Shown: positions 1 to 11,132, counted from the stretch's first letter. The stretch: DNA of 64,000 nucleotides from an uncultured Helicobacter sp. (GCA_949298825.1 CASFYB010000004.1:57505-121504), one strand, 5' to 3'. Notes: generated by a model from the letters alone, not told the origin. Numbers and translations are program-made.

Positions 1-59
1 ATAATCATTAAAAAAATATTTATCCAATAAAAGATCTTATGGTTTTAATATTTAATTTC

Positions 60-632
60 TTAGTGGCAACCACAGCCACTTCCACAACCACAACCTCCAC
101 CATCATCATGGCTATGCTCATGGTGATCATTGCTTCCACAACCACAGCCACTTCCACAACCACAGCCTCCGCCTACACCACCACTTAAGATCTCTTGTTC
201 GCTAGCCTCTCTAACATCCAATACCATCACATCAAAGACCAATGTCTTACCAGCTAAAGGATGATTATAATCAATCATTACCACACTATCATTGAAATCT
301 TTTACAATAACTTGTACTGTACGACCATCCTCACCTTGACCAAAAAGCGTCATGCCTTCTTTAAGCTCAATCCCTTCAAACTGATCTCTTGGCACCTCTT
401 GCAAAAAATCTGTACGATAAACACCATAAGCATCTTCTGGGGCAATCTCTACGCTAAATGAATCTCCTGCGCCCTTCTGTGAAAGCGCCTTTTCTAGCCC
501 TGAAATAATCTGTCCAGATCCATAAAGAAATTCCAAAGGCTGTGCGCCTTTATTAGTGTCGATTAGTTCATTATTATCTTTATCTCTAACGCTATATTCC
601 ATCGCAACAACAGTATTTTGTTTGATTTTCAT
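60..632 (-). CDS. slyD: FKBP-type peptidyl-prolyl isomerase SlyD with Cys/His-rich metal tail
   Basis: This 190-residue cytoplasmic protein is predicted to catalyse cis/trans isomerisation of prolyl bonds, to act as a chaperone, and to bind nickel or zinc for metalloenzyme maturation. The FKBP fold is split (about residues 1-68 and 122-145; motifs LEFLYGSGQIISGLE and NHPLAGKTLVFDV) around an insert-in-flap chaperone domain (about 70-120), which is the SlyD layout. The last 40 residues carry eight Cys and five His arranged as two GGGCGCGSGCGC blocks around an NDHHEHSHDD centre. It is the last gene of the Tol-Pal run, 17 bp after cpoB. Family and metal tail are clear; the metal specificity and a link to urease or hydrogenase are inference. 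Confidence 0.95.
   Translation of the reverse strand: MKIKQNTVVAMEYSVRDKDNNELIDTNKGAQPLEFLYGSGQIISGLEKALSQKGAGDSFSVEIAPEDAYGVYRTDFLQEVPRDQFEGIELKEGMTLFGQGEDGRTVQVIVKDFNDSVVMIDYNHPLAGKTLVFDVMVLDVREASEQEILSGGVGGGCGCGSGCGCGSNDHHEHSHDDGGGCGCGSGCGCH
70..173. repeat. Two 32-bp direct repeats encoding the SlyD Cys-rich blocks
   Basis: Copies lie at 70-101 and 142-173 and differ at only two positions. Each encodes one GGGCGCGSGCGC-type block of SlyD, so the metal tail appears to have arisen by an internal duplication. Recombination between the copies would remove exactly 72 bp (24 codons) in frame, shortening the tail without disrupting the enzyme. Confidence 0.85.
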
Positions 633-649
633 TATTTATCCTTTTATTT

Positions 650-1636
650 TTAATTAGATTTTGTACTCTTATCAGATTTTTTCTGATTCTTAATATCATT
701 TTTATCGTTATCCTTTTCTTTCAAAGCTTTCTTGCCCTGTTCAGAATCTGGATACAATCGTATTAAAAGATCTATAAACTTCTGATAATTTTCTTGATCA
801 CTAAGATAGCGGAAAGACCATGCTGTCCTCCACAATAAAACAGGCATATAAACTGCATTCTCATCAAGTGTAGCAGACTTTTTATAATATTCTACAGCAT
901 ACTCATAGTCTTTTTTTCTATAAGCAATATCTCCAAGCATGAAATAAGATTCTGCACTTTTATAATCCTGCTTAATCAACTCATTTAAAACATACTCTGC
1001 ATTTTTATAGTCTTTTTTATAAATCAGATCTTTTGCATCATTAAAATTTTCTTTATTGCTTTTTTTAAGCTTAATGGTTTTTTCTTGTTTTTCTTTTTCT
1101 TCTTTAGCCTTTTGGGCTTTCTCTTCCTCTTCACTCAATGCTTGTATTTTTTGTGTTTTTTCAAGGAATTGAGACATAAGGGTTAGCTGCTGAATAATAC
1201 TATTATTACTTTCTGTCATCACCCTATTAAGCTCTTGAAGCGAGGCTTGAAGTTTTTTAATATCCTCTTGCTGTGAAAGCAGTTGGGCCTTTAGCTCATC
1301 AATTTGCGCATAACCCTGCTTCAACCTTCCATCAAAGGTCTGATTCCCTGCCTTTAGCTCATCAAAGCTTCTCTGTAACGCAAAAAAGGAATCTGTAAAT
1401 TTTTTAATCGTTAGATTTTGCCCTTCGATTAAGGATTTAAACCCATCCTGTGTCTGTTCCAATGAAGTAAAACGATTTTGCAAATCAGTAGCAATATTTT
1501 GGAGATTCTTGGAGCTTGACTGCAGGGAGCTAATATCATTTTTTGTAGCCCCTGACTGCAGCTCAAAAGCAGAAGGTTCTGCCCATAGCAAAGAAGAGCA
1601 GAACAAAAATAATAAAAAAATATTTTTGTATGTCAT
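650..1636 (-). CDS. cpoB: Tol-Pal associated coiled-coil/TPR periplasmic protein (CpoB/YbgF type)
   Basis: A 328-residue secreted protein with an N-terminal signal peptide (about residues 1-19, ending LLWA), a long coiled coil (about 25-190, rich in Gln, Lys and Glu) and tetratricopeptide repeats near 205-300 (for example AESYFMLGDIAYRKKDYEYA). CpoB proteins sit in the periplasm and link Tol-Pal energy to peptidoglycan synthesis at the septum. It lies 6 bp after pal and just before slyD. The coiled coil is longer than in E. coli CpoB and the C-terminus is a highly charged Lys/Asp tail. Family assignment rests on architecture and on position beside tolB-pal. Confidence 0.8.
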   Translation of the reverse strand: MTYKNIFLLFLFCSSLLWAEPSAFELQSGATKNDISSLQSSSKNLQNIATDLQNRFTSLEQTQDGFKSLIEGQNLTIKKFTDSFFALQRSFDELKAGNQTFDGRLKQGYAQIDELKAQLLSQQEDIKKLQASLQELNRVMTESNNSIIQQLTLMSQFLEKTQKIQALSEEEEKAQKAKEEKEKQEKTIKLKKSNKENFNDAKDLIYKKDYKNAEYVLNELIKQDYKSAESYFMLGDIAYRKKDYEYAVEYYKKSATLDENAVYMPVLLWRTAWSFRYLSDQENYQKFIDLLIRLYPDSEQGKKALKEKDNDKNDIKNQKKSDKSTKSN

Positions 1637-1642
1637 AGATTC

Positions 1643-2155
1643 TTACTGTGATTGTTTAGTAAGTCTAATATCGCCTCTGCGATTTTTTTGATAGCATTCA
1701 TTGGTTTTTTCCTCACAGATTGGCTTAGATTTTCCTAGTGAGATGACTTGAATTCTATCTTTGTCAATACCTCTTGTTATCAAGGCTGTTTTTACAACAA
1801 GAGCACGCTTATTGCCTAAGGCAAAATTATACTCATCACTGCCAAACTCATCTGTATTACCCTCAACCAAGACATTCATTTCTGAATTATCATTGATAGT
1901 TTTTGTCGCCTGATCAAGAGTATCTTGCATATCAGCGCGGATTTCATATTTATCAAAATCAAAATAAATACTACCGACAATTGTGCCATCTTCAAGTTTT
2001 TCTTCTGGAGCTTCAGGCTCTACGATATTTGGTTCAATAGCTTCTTCCTCTCTTACAACATTATCAGTATTAGCAATTTCTTTTTTTGCACAGCCAGTCA
2101 AAAGTACAAAAATAGAAAAAATAAGCGATAACTTCAAAATTAAAATCTTTTGCAT
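1643..2155 (-). CDS. pal: Peptidoglycan-associated lipoprotein Pal
   Basis: A 170-residue outer-membrane lipoprotein with a lipobox LLTGC (lipidated Cys22), a short acidic linker and an OmpA-like peptidoglycan-binding domain (about 60-168). The binding signature is visible as GNTDEFGSDEYNFALGNKRA. Pal anchors the outer membrane to peptidoglycan and cycles with TolB during division. It follows tolB after a 117-bp gap with its own good -10 element, so it may be transcribed separately and more strongly than tolB, as expected for an abundant lipoprotein. The Helicobacter and Campylobacter orthologues are known as Omp18. Confidence 0.95.
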   Translation of the reverse strand: MQKILILKLSLIFSIFVLLTGCAKKEIANTDNVVREEEAIEPNIVEPEAPEEKLEDGTIVGSIYFDFDKYEIRADMQDTLDQATKTINDNSEMNVLVEGNTDEFGSDEYNFALGNKRALVVKTALITRGIDKDRIQVISLGKSKPICEEKTNECYQKNRRGDIRLTKQSQ

Positions 2156-2239
2156 AAAAACCCTTCAATAAGTAAATAAACAGCTCAAGGCAATTTTACA
2201 AAAAATACATTAACTAATAATGTCTGTAATATCTGTAAT

Positions 2240-2245
2240 TTTATA
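2240..2245 (-). promoter_or_regulatory. Candidate sigma-70 type -10 element for pal
   Basis: On the minus strand the hexamer reads TATAAA within GTTATAAAAT, about 85 bp before the pal ATG, in an AT-rich 117-bp tolB-pal gap that holds no gene. An AAGGG Shine-Dalgarno sequence precedes the pal start. Helicobacter promoters generally lack a strong -35 box, and none is obvious here. Confidence 0.5.
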
Positions 2246-2272
2246 ACAAAAAACTAAAATAGTCAATAATAA

Positions 2273-3541
2273 CTACCAATCAAAAGCCTGGACTTGAACC
2301 CCCTTAAGTGGGAACAAAAATGTTTTATTATAATTCAATCTAATGATACCCAAAGCACTCTGATTTGGGAGATGCTTTACAAACATAATGCTATCCCCAT
2401 CAGATGAAAAACATGGCATTTGATTCACTCCATTTGTAGTCAAACGACGGATATAATCATTCTTAGTAGAGATCAAATAAAGATTAAAAGTGTTGTAGCC
2501 AAAATCATTATTTGTCTCACGACTAGAATAGACGACATAATTTTGAAATGATGAGGCAGAACTATTGTTTTTTCCATGGAAAACCATCTGTTCTACTGGA
2601 GCATTTTCGTGCAATTCTTTTTGGAAAATATTAGGGTATCCGAGACGATCTGAAACAAAAATCATTGCCCTATCATTATTGATAAAGTTAGCTGATACAT
2701 CAATGCCTCTATAATTAGTTAATTTTGTCTTTTCATTAGTTGTCACATCATAAAGATAGATATCTGGCTCACCAACAGGTGCTAGAGTAAGAAGCAATTT
2801 TTTAGAATCCTTACTCACATCTGAAACCACAGCCATACCCTGGCTAGATATCACTCCTGAACTCACGCCAGTATAAACATTGTAACGAATAATTGTCGGG
2901 GTATTTTTCACAACTTTAGTAAAATAGATTTCTGTTTGATCATTATTTGCCCATTTTGGAAAAAGATTTAATCCATCATTAATAATCACTTTTTTATAAG
3001 TCAAAGTATAATCAGCAATAACCACATTAGTACGACCAGGAGAAAGATAAGTAGAAAATACTACATAGCGCTTCATCCAATCAATAGGTGGTGCCTTAAT
3101 ATAATTATTAATATCAATGGCAATCTTATGGGCTGCAAATGGATAGAGATTTTCATCATCTACTACATAAACTTTATCAAAGATTAGATTCTGCACATTA
3201 ATATCAAAAAGCTTGATATTAATCCTATAGCTCTCATCAGCTTTTTGCACCTCTATATTAACGAGTAAATCTACCTTATTATTAATATATTCAACATAAT
3301 TTGGATTAGTCTTACCCTTATTACCCTCTTGCACGATAAAATGCCCACTTACATTTAAATCCCCTACAAGGACCTTATATACACGTTGAGCTTGTTGGAC
3401 ATTTTTATTATCTAAATAGGTCACTTGGATAATGGGCGTTTTTTGAATAGTCCTTACAAGATCAATCGTAGCATCCGCACTCCATAATATTCCGCAAAAA
3501 ACAACCACTACAAGTCCAAAAATACGAAAAATTTTATTCAT
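2273..3541 (-). CDS. tolB: Tol-Pal system beta-propeller protein TolB
   Basis: About 422 residues from the chosen ATG at 3541, which has the Shine-Dalgarno sequence AAAGGAAAAAG just upstream and opens a signal peptide (MNKIFRIFGLVVVVFCGILWSA). A longer in-frame start at 3571 would lie inside tolA and lacks such support. An N-terminal alpha/beta domain (about 20-150) precedes a WD40-like beta-propeller (about 165-420) with repeats such as YFTKVVKNTPTIIRYN and SVMFV-type strands. TolB is a periplasmic partner of Pal and TolA. It overlaps the end of tolA by 8 bp, so translation is probably coupled. Confidence 0.92.
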   Translation of the reverse strand: MNKIFRIFGLVVVVFCGILWSADATIDLVRTIQKTPIIQVTYLDNKNVQQAQRVYKVLVGDLNVSGHFIVQEGNKGKTNPNYVEYINNKVDLLVNIEVQKADESYRINIKLFDINVQNLIFDKVYVVDDENLYPFAAHKIAIDINNYIKAPPIDWMKRYVVFSTYLSPGRTNVVIADYTLTYKKVIINDGLNLFPKWANNDQTEIYFTKVVKNTPTIIRYNVYTGVSSGVISSQGMAVVSDVSKDSKKLLLTLAPVGEPDIYLYDVTTNEKTKLTNYRGIDVSANFINNDRAMIFVSDRLGYPNIFQKELHENAPVEQMVFHGKNNSSASSFQNYVVYSSRETNNDFGYNTFNLYLISTKNDYIRRLTTNGVNQMPCFSSDGDSIMFVKHLPNQSALGIIRLNYNKTFLFPLKGVQVQAFDW

Positions 3542-4364
3542 CTTTTTCCTTTGATTTAAAATTAACAACAATGTTCATTGAGCCGCCCTTAGGATAAGGG
3601 GGAAAATATTCACCCTCCAAGCTATCAAGCATCGCTCTAGTCTTTTGGTTATACTCATCATATTCAGAATACTTTAAAATACTATAAGAAAAATCTCCAT
3701 CACTAGAGATTTTTACCAAAACACTAATTGTAGTTTTTTCAAAAAAGGAAAAATTCCAGTTTTTATACAAAATCTTATAAATCTCTGCAATCCATTCATC
3801 ATATAAGCCACGATCTTGATTTGGCAGAGCTTCCTCAGTTTTAATATCAATGCTAGCATCCATTTTTTCTAGCATTTTATTCATATTTTGCAAGCTCCCT
3901 TGCAAATCTCTGATTTTTTCTTGCTGTTGGGCTAGTGCCTGCTGCTCTCTTTTTCTTTCTTCTTGCCTTTTAGCCTCTTGAAGCTTTTTTTCTTGATTGC
4001 GCTTTTGTTCTAAGCGCTTTTGCTCTTCTCTTTTTTTAGCATTTTTTTGCTCAAAATTAGGAATATCAGAAAATGCATCTTTTAAACTTGGGGTTGCCTC
4101 TTGTTCTTGTGTCTCTTCCTCTACTGGAGCAGGAGGTGGGGGTGCCTCTTGTTGCTTGGGCATTTCTGGCATTTTTATATCTGATTCTGCAAGCAGTGCT
4201 TCAATGGGGATAGAATCATACTGAGTATCTTTTTTAAGAACAAATCTATCTGGCCCTTTAGTATTTATCGCTGCAAAAATAATAAAAATAATTGCACAAT
4301 AAAGCAGAAAAGAAAAAAGACCACTAAGGTAAAAAAATCTATCTGACTTCATTGCTCTTCTCAT
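3534..4364 (-). CDS. tolA: TolA/TonB-like energy-transducing periplasmic spanning protein
   Basis: A 276-residue protein with one N-terminal membrane segment (about 13-33), a proline-rich stretch (APPPPAP near 75), a long Lys/Glu/Gln-rich helix (about 105-165) and a C-terminal TonB/TolA-like domain (about 185-270, with YDEWIAEIYKILYKNWNF). It should couple the TolQ/TolR proton-motive-force motor to TolB-Pal. It starts 9 bp after tolR and overlaps tolB. A second in-frame ATG at 4352 (MKSDRFF) is an equally plausible start. I prefer TolA to TonB because the neighbours are tolB and pal, but sequence alone does not separate the two well in this group. Confidence 0.85.
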   Translation of the reverse strand: MRRAMKSDRFFYLSGLFSFLLYCAIIFIIFAAINTKGPDRFVLKKDTQYDSIPIEALLAESDIKMPEMPKQQEAPPPPAPVEEETQEQEATPSLKDAFSDIPNFEQKNAKKREEQKRLEQKRNQEKKLQEAKRQEERKREQQALAQQQEKIRDLQGSLQNMNKMLEKMDASIDIKTEEALPNQDRGLYDEWIAEIYKILYKNWNFSFFEKTTISVLVKISSDGDFSYSILKYSEYDEYNQKTRAMLDSLEGEYFPPYPKGGSMNIVVNFKSKEKDE

Positions 4365-4373
4365 CTAATCAAC

Positions 4374-4763
4374 TTAGTTTGTCGTTATAAGTGCAACCTT
4401 AGAAAATCCTGCTTCCTTGATGCTTTTTAGTAGATAAATGACTTCTTGGTAGGCTAGCTTTTTATCTGCTCTAATATAAACATTAGTATCTTTATTATAA
4501 CGATTGGCAATAAGATTTAGACTATCTGCAAAAGAAGCATAATCATATACCTGATCCTTAATATAAATCTTTTTATTAATATCCATTCTAATTTCAAGCT
4601 TTTTTTCTTCGACAAGACGCGAACTCTTAGAGCCCTGCGGAAGCAAAATCTGCTCCTTGTAAGTAACAGCCGGAGTGGTTACCATCAAAATTGCTAAAAG
4701 CACAAGCATAATATCTACTAAAGGAGTGATATTAAGCTCTGGTTTTTCATCCCAATCAATCAT
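4374..4763 (-). CDS. tolR: Biopolymer transport protein TolR/ExbD family
   Basis: A 129-residue protein with a short cytoplasmic N-terminus, one membrane helix carrying the conserved proton-channel Asp (ITPLVDIMLVLLAILMV) and a periplasmic domain. It is the regulatory subunit of the TolQ-TolR motor. I chose the ATG at 4763 (MIDWDEKPELNITP). The longer in-frame alternative at 4796 uses TTG and overlaps tolQ by 26 bp. Starting at 4763 places the gene 7 bp after the tolQ stop, with a weak GGAT Shine-Dalgarno sequence inside the last tolQ codon. Confidence 0.92.
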   Translation of the reverse strand: MIDWDEKPELNITPLVDIMLVLLAILMVTTPAVTYKEQILLPQGSKSSRLVEEKKLEIRMDINKKIYIKDQVYDYASFADSLNLIANRYNKDTNVYIRADKKLAYQEVIYLLKSIKEAGFSKVALITTN

Positions 4764-4770
4764 ATTATGA

Positions 4771-5358
4771 TTATCCAAAATAATCTCCGCTATCAAAGGT
4801 GGTTTTCTTTTCTGCTGATAGTATATCTATCTCCATTTGGACCAAAACACTAATATCATAAGCCTTGCGTTTAAGAATCAAAAAGAATGAATAGGCCGGG
4901 ATGGCTGCCAATATCCCTGCTGCAGTCGCAACAAGTGCTTGAGAAATAATAGGCGCTATTACATCAAAAGAAACTTGCCCGCTACTCCCTAAACGACCAA
5001 AGGCGTCCAATATTTCTACCACTGTACCAAAAAGCCCTATAAAAGGTGCTGTTGATGAAATAACAGAAAGTACAACTAAGCCAGTAGTGATACGCTTTTG
5101 CACCTGAGATCTCCATATAAGCAAAAGCTCTTTGCTAGGTTTTTTGCTTATATTTCTAAATAATCTATCATTTGGAGATAGGGCATTGCCAGTCAAAATA
5201 GCATTTAATGACTGCTTCTCTTGAATAAGGGCTTTTTTCAAAAAGAAATATTTATACAAAAATACCCATAGTGTCGCAACAAAATATATCGATAACCATA
5301 ATAATACCAACAATGAAATATAGCTTGAAGTATGGATAAACCCTTGTAAACTTAACAT
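4771..5358 (-). CDS. tolQ: Biopolymer transport protein TolQ/ExbB family
   Basis: A 195-residue inner-membrane protein with three hydrophobic helices (about 12-34, 95-120 and 140-162). The second and third show the MotA/TolQ/ExbB signature (SSTAPFIGLFGTVVEI and ISQALVATAAGILAAIPA). With TolR it forms the proton-driven motor of the Tol-Pal system. It starts 3 bp downstream of the atpC stop, so the ATPase and Tol genes probably share transcripts. It differs from the second copy at 22309 by a longer N-terminal cytoplasmic domain, which supports the Tol assignment. Confidence 0.9.
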   Translation of the reverse strand: MLSLQGFIHTSSYISLLVLLWLSIYFVATLWVFLYKYFFLKKALIQEKQSLNAILTGNALSPNDRLFRNISKKPSKELLLIWRSQVQKRITTGLVVLSVISSTAPFIGLFGTVVEILDAFGRLGSSGQVSFDVIAPIISQALVATAAGILAAIPAYSFFLILKRKAYDISVLVQMEIDILSAEKKTTFDSGDYFG

Positions 5359-5360
5359 TC

Positions 5361-5741
5361 CTATCCTTTTGTAATGCTATCTATTTTTGAAACCACGGAG
5401 GAAAAAGCTATCTTATCACTGCTCGCCTCTTCTAAAAGTTTCTTGGCATTTTCCATAGCCTTGCTCATCTGTGAAGAGTTTTTATCTATCAATATAGCCC
5501 TATCAATAAGAATGTCCACCTGATTCCCTTGTACTTTAGCATAACCCCAGTTAATAGCAACAAGCTCTTTACTTTTATTATGGTTTAACTCAATAACGCC
5601 AGTCTTCAATAAGGCTAGCATATCACTATGTCCACTCATGACACCAAACTCACCTTCAGCGCCTGGTAAAGCAACATAATCTGCCTCACCATCAAAAATC
5701 ATTCCATATGGAGTAGTGACACTCACCTTTAATGCATTCAT
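5361..5741 (-). CDS. atpC: F1Fo ATP synthase epsilon subunit
   Basis: A 126-residue protein of the F1 central stalk with the N-terminal beta-sandwich (TPYGMIFDGEADYVALPGAE, then EFGVMSGHSDMLALLKTG) and a shorter helical C-terminus. It regulates rotation and coupling. It lies 9 bp after atpD. Length and motif positions are typical. Confidence 0.97.
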   Translation of the reverse strand: MNALKVSVTTPYGMIFDGEADYVALPGAEGEFGVMSGHSDMLALLKTGVIELNHNKSKELVAINWGYAKVQGNQVDILIDRAILIDKNSSQMSKAMENAKKLLEEASSDKIAFSSVVSKIDSITKG

Positions 5742-5750
5742 TTTAAACCC

Positions 5751-7160
<1,410 letters not shown>

Positions 7161-7166
7161 TTAGTT

Positions 7167-8069
7167 TTACTTCATAGCCTCAACGCCGGCATTAATCTCT
7201 ACAAGCTCAGTAGTAATTGCTTCTTGTCTTGCTTTATTATATGAAACAGTAAGACTCCGCACAAGCTCACTTGCATTGTTGGTTGCAGCATCCATTGCTT
7301 GCATCCTCGCACTATGCTCAGCTGCCAAAGAATCAATCAAAGCATAATACATATTATATTCAAAGAATTTTTGAGCTAATTGTTCAAGCACCTTATCCTC
7401 TTCATCATCAGGCTCAATATAGATATTTTTGATTCCATCTTGAGAAGATGCTTGCATTTGATCAAGACATAAAGGCAAAATTACCTGAGATCTTAATTCC
7501 TGGGTAAGCATATTCTTAAAGCCATTGTGCAAAATAATGATTTCATCAGTAGCATCATTTAAAAAATCCTCCACAACCTCATAGATAAACTCTGCTGCCC
7601 TCTCATAGCTAGGTAAACTAGAAAGTCCGGTAATCTTGCTAACCATCTCAATGTTATTAAACTGAAAATAGGCAACTCCCTTCTTTCCAATAGCTCTGAT
7701 TCTAGTGGCAATACCTTCAGTAAGATATTTTGCCCTCAAAGCAAGTGCTTCTTTGATGGTTGCCATATTAAATCCGCCACAAAGCCCTTTATCTGATGTA
7801 ACGACAATAATATCAACGACCTTGATCTTTCTGTCTTTAGATTTAGTAAAATACTTAGAGTTGATACTATCAATACCGCGCATAGAAAGCTTTTGAGCGA
7901 TATCTTCAAAGACTTCATTAAGCTTTTGGGCATACAAATGCGACTGACGTGCCATCTCCTCAGCCTTTTTTAGCTTAGAGGTAGAAACAAGCTTCATAGC
8001 ACGAGTCGTTTTCTGCGTATTTTGCACACTCGTAATTTTTTTACGAATTTCTTTTAAATTATTTCCCAT
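7167..8069 (-). CDS. atpG: F1Fo ATP synthase gamma subunit
   Basis: The 300-residue rotor shaft of F1. N-terminal ([20 protein letters not shown]) and C-terminal ([17 protein letters not shown], then [15 protein letters not shown]) helices form the antiparallel coiled coil, with a Rossmann-like middle domain ([13 protein letters not shown]). It starts only 2 bp from the end of atpA, indicating translational coupling. Confidence 0.97.
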   Translation of the reverse strand: MGNNLKEIRKKITSVQNTQKTTRAMKLVSTSKLKKAEEMARQSHLYAQKLNEVFEDIAQKLSMRGIDSINSKYFTKSKDRKIKVVDIIVVTSDKGLCGGFNMATIKEALALRAKYLTEGIATRIRAIGKKGVAYFQFNNIEMVSKITGLSSLPSYERAAEFIYEVVEDFLNDATDEIIILHNGFKNMLTQELRSQVILPLCLDQMQASSQDGIKNIYIEPDDEEDKVLEQLAQKFFEYNMYYALIDSLAAEHSARMQAMDAATNNASELVRSLTVSYNKARQEAITTELVEINAGVEAMK

Positions 8070-8071
8070 CG

Positions 8072-9583
8072 TTAGTTACCAAAACCTGCCTTAAATTCTT
8101 CAATCAATGCCTTCAAGATTGCTTCAATTTCAGAATCTAATGCCTTTTTATCTCGGATTTGTCCAAATAAATCAGGCTTTTTATTTTCAATAAATCTATA
8201 AAGTCCTTCTTCAAACTCAACCACTCTATCTACAGATATGCTATCTAAAAAGCCTTTTGCTCCTGCATAAATAATAATCACCTGCTTTTCAATAGGTAGT
8301 GGAGAATAAGGTCCTTGCTTTAGTACCTCTACCATTCTCTGGCCACGATCAAGCTGCTTGCGACTTACCTCATCTAGATCAGAAGCAAACTGAGAGAAAG
8401 CCTGAAGCTCGCGATATTGAGCTAAATCCAAGCGCAATGTCCCAGCCACCTGTTTTGTCGCTTTAATCTGAGCTGCACCTCCTACGCGAGATACAGAAAG
8501 TCCTACATTAATAGCCGGGCGAATACCTGAGAAAAACAAATCTGTTTCAAGGAAAATTTGACCATCAGTGATAGAAATTACGTTAGTAGGAATATATGCA
8601 GACACATCCCCTGCTTGAGTTTCAATAATTGGCAATGCAGTCAAAGATCCAGCGCCAAGCTCATCACTAACCTTAGCAGCACGCTCTAACAAACGCGAAT
8701 GAATATAAAAGACATCTCCGGGGAAAGCCTCACGACCAGGAGGACGGCGCAAGATAAGACTCATCTCACGATAAGCAACCGCGTGTTTAGTCAAATCATC
8801 ATAAATAATCAAAGCATGCTTAGCATTATCTCTAAAATATTCACCAATACTCACTCCAGTATAAGGTGCTAGAAATTGCATAGCAGCAGAACTAGATGCA
8901 GGAGCATTAACTACGACAGTATATTCCATAGCTCCGTGCTCCTCTAGCTGTCTAACTACCTGAGCTACTGTAGATTCTTTTTGGCCAATAGCTACATAGA
9001 TACAAGCAACACCCTGACCCTTTTGATTGATGATAGTATCAATTGCTAATGTTGTCTTTCCTGTCTGTCTATCACCAATAATAAGTTCTCTCTGTCCCCT
9101 ACCAATAGGCACAAGCGCATCAATAGCCTTGATCCCTGTTTGAAGTGGCTCATGCACAGATTTTCTATCCATGATCCCAGGGGCTTTTTGCTCAACAAAA
9201 CGATACTCCTTAGCATCAATCGCCCCCTTGCCATCAATAGGCTCTCCAAGCACATTTACAACACGCCCCAAAACAGCTTCACCCACAGGTACCTTCATTA
9301 GCTTGCCAAGTCTTTTGACACTGCTACCCTCTTTAATATTTTTACCATCGCTAAGAACAATAACACCAACACTGCCCTCTTCAAGATTGGATGCTAAGCC
9401 CTTATCTCCGGTATCAAACTCTACCATCTCATACGACATTACATCCTTAAGGCCATAGACTTTTGCCACACCATCAGCATAAGCTATCACTTTTCCTGTT
9501 TGAGCAATATCAATCTCTACATCAAAATTTTCAATACGCTCTTTGATGATTTGACTAATTTCTTCGGATTTTAATTTTGTCAC
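8072..9583 (-). CDS. atpA: F1Fo ATP synthase alpha subunit
   Basis: The 503-residue regulatory nucleotide-binding subunit of F1, with Walker [12 protein letters not shown] near residue 170 and the signature region ([14 protein letters not shown]) near 365. It alternates with beta in the hexamer. It lies 19 bp after atpH. Length and motifs are typical of the family. Confidence 0.98.
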   Translation of the reverse strand: MTKLKSEEISQIIKERIENFDVEIDIAQTGKVIAYADGVAKVYGLKDVMSYEMVEFDTGDKGLASNLEEGSVGVIVLSDGKNIKEGSSVKRLGKLMKVPVGEAVLGRVVNVLGEPIDGKGAIDAKEYRFVEQKAPGIMDRKSVHEPLQTGIKAIDALVPIGRGQRELIIGDRQTGKTTLAIDTIINQKGQGVACIYVAIGQKESTVAQVVRQLEEHGAMEYTVVVNAPASSSAAMQFLAPYTGVSIGEYFRDNAKHALIIYDDLTKHAVAYREMSLILRRPPGREAFPGDVFYIHSRLLERAAKVSDELGAGSLTALPIIETQAGDVSAYIPTNVISITDGQIFLETDLFFSGIRPAINVGLSVSRVGGAAQIKATKQVAGTLRLDLAQYRELQAFSQFASDLDEVSRKQLDRGQRMVEVLKQGPYSPLPIEKQVIIIYAGAKGFLDSISVDRVVEFEEGLYRFIENKKPDLFGQIRDKKALDSEIEAILKALIEEFKAGFGN

Positions 9584-9602
9584 TTTTACTCCTTTTGAAA
9601 AT

Positions 9603-10157
9603 TTAAATTGCTTTTAAAATATGGGTTCTAAGATTCTTAAAAAAGCGTTCATTAGAAAAGCTCACCTCTATATCAAGTCCTTCAATAGTGAGTAATATTC
9701 CATCTTTGTTAGAAATTCTTTCTTCTAAATTTAGCTCTATATTGAAGTGTTTAGATAGGCTCTGTGCGATGCGATCAAGCATCTTCCTATCCAAAGCTTC
9801 AGGCGTATAAAGCAAAGCCCTATAGCTTTTATTTCTTTCACTCATTTTAAGTCTTAATCTTTCATGCAAAACTGGTATAAGGGCAATGCGAGAGTGCTCT
9901 ACTAAAAGATTTAATAAATTTTTTCCCCTCTTATCCAATGGGGCAGCATCCTGTGCTAAATCGCATAATAAAGCATATTTTTTATCCTGATTAATATAAG
10001 GAGAGTTTAAAATCTCTAATAGTTGCATAGATTGTGATGAGACTTTAGTCTGCAGGGCTGCAGCGATCATACCAAGCTGTGCTAATAGTGCATCTAGCTC
10101 ATCCATATTCCAAGAATCTAAAATAGCTTTAAGATAATTTTTAATAACCTTTTCCAT
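9603..10157 (-). CDS. atpH: F1Fo ATP synthase delta subunit
   Basis: A 184-residue peripheral-stalk protein that joins F1 to the b subunits. Sequence identity across this family is low. The call rests on length, an all-helical N-terminal half, the moderately conserved C-terminal strand region ([25 protein letters not shown]) shortened here, and position between atpF and atpA, 4 bp after atpF. Confidence 0.93.
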   Translation of the reverse strand: MEKVIKNYLKAILDSWNMDELDALLAQLGMIAAALQTKVSSQSMQLLEILNSPYINQDKKYALLCDLAQDAAPLDKRGKNLLNLLVEHSRIALIPVLHERLRLKMSERNKSYRALLYTPEALDRKMLDRIAQSLSKHFNIELNLEERISNKDGILLTIEGLDIEVSFSNERFFKNLRTHILKAI

Positions 10158-10161
10158 AGTA

Positions 10162-10668
10162 TTACACCACCTTCTTTTCTATGATGTTGCCATACTCAGA
10201 AGCACTGATTTTAGATTCTGCAAAAATCTGATCTAAAACCTCATCAATCACTGCTTTTTCCATACGTCTTTGCTCAAACTCCATAAGCAACTCTGTGTTT
10301 TTCATCATTACTTCAATATCATGCCCAGACTGCTCTTCAATCTTTTGAGCGACAAGATAAGATTCCTTTTTTGCATTAGCCAGTATTTCAGCTGCACTTT
10401 CTCTGGCCTCTTGCAAACGTCTTAAAGCCTGCTCTTTTTGATTCTTGGCGTTCTTCAGCTTTACTTGCACTTCAGAAAGCTGATCTGAAATGCTGCGAGA
10501 ACGTTCACTAAAAAACATTTTTGCCTTTTTGGCTATGAGCATCCAAACAATAACAACAAAAATAACAAAATTGATTAGCCTAGCGACAAAGTCTGTTTCA
10601 GAAATATCTACTGCAGCGGCATTCAAAAACACACAATACAATAAACAAAAACTCAAAATATATCGCAT
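10162..10668 (-). CDS. atpF: F1Fo ATP synthase b subunit
   Basis: A 168-residue peripheral-stalk subunit. It has a hydrophobic leader (MRYILSFCLLYCVFLNAAA) that resembles a cleavable signal peptide, then a true membrane helix (about 30-48) followed by a long charged coiled coil. A signal-like leader before the b-subunit helix is common in this bacterial group. It is 8 bp downstream of the second b-type gene. The Fo a and c subunits are not in this window. Confidence 0.93.
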   Translation of the reverse strand: MRYILSFCLLYCVFLNAAAVDISETDFVARLINFVIFVVIVWMLIAKKAKMFFSERSRSISDQLSEVQVKLKNAKNQKEQALRRLQEARESAAEILANAKKESYLVAQKIEEQSGHDIEVMMKNTELLMEFEQRRMEKAVIDEVLDQIFAESKISASEYGNIIEKKVV

Positions 10669-10676
10669 AATCCCTC

Positions 10677-11102
10677 CTAAATCTGCCCTATTTTTGCTTT
10701 TAAGACACCCTGCAAAGAAGATTTATCAGCAAGGACTTGTGCCTTAAGTTCAGCTTTTTGGAGATTTAAATCACGCAAAAATTCATCTATCTTATTTTGA
10801 TTATCTGCACGATATTTTGCCATCTTGCTCTCATATAGTGCACGCGCATCACTCTGTGCTTTTTCTATCATAGATCTAGCCTCTTTTCTAGCCTGATCTA
10901 GGATCTGGACAATCTCTCGCTCAATCTGCTCTACCTCATTTGCAGAATCAGTAATCTCTTGCAAATCCTGATAGATAGACTCATCGCGCTTTTGCATAAA
11001 GTTTAATAATGGCCGAAAAAGCCATATATTCAATAAATACAATGTAACCATAAAAACCAGAAACACTAGCGCCATCAAGTGCCAATTAATCTCGGTGGAC
11101 AT
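10677..11102 (-). CDS. atpF': F1Fo ATP synthase b' subunit
   Basis: A 141-residue second b-type subunit with one N-terminal membrane helix (about 8-28, LMALVFLVFMVTLYLLNIW) and a charged coiled coil to the end. It would pair with AtpF as a b/b' heterodimer in the peripheral stalk, an arrangement known from Campylobacterota, cyanobacteria and plastids. It is the first gene of the atp operon, preceded by a strong AAGGAG Shine-Dalgarno sequence and a candidate promoter. Confidence 0.93.
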   Translation of the reverse strand: MSTEINWHLMALVFLVFMVTLYLLNIWLFRPLLNFMQKRDESIYQDLQEITDSANEVEQIEREIVQILDQARKEARSMIEKAQSDARALYESKMAKYRADNQNKIDEFLRDLNLQKAELKAQVLADKSSLQGVLKAKIGQI

Positions 11103-11132
11103 ACTACTCCTTGAAGGATTTTATAAGTTTTT

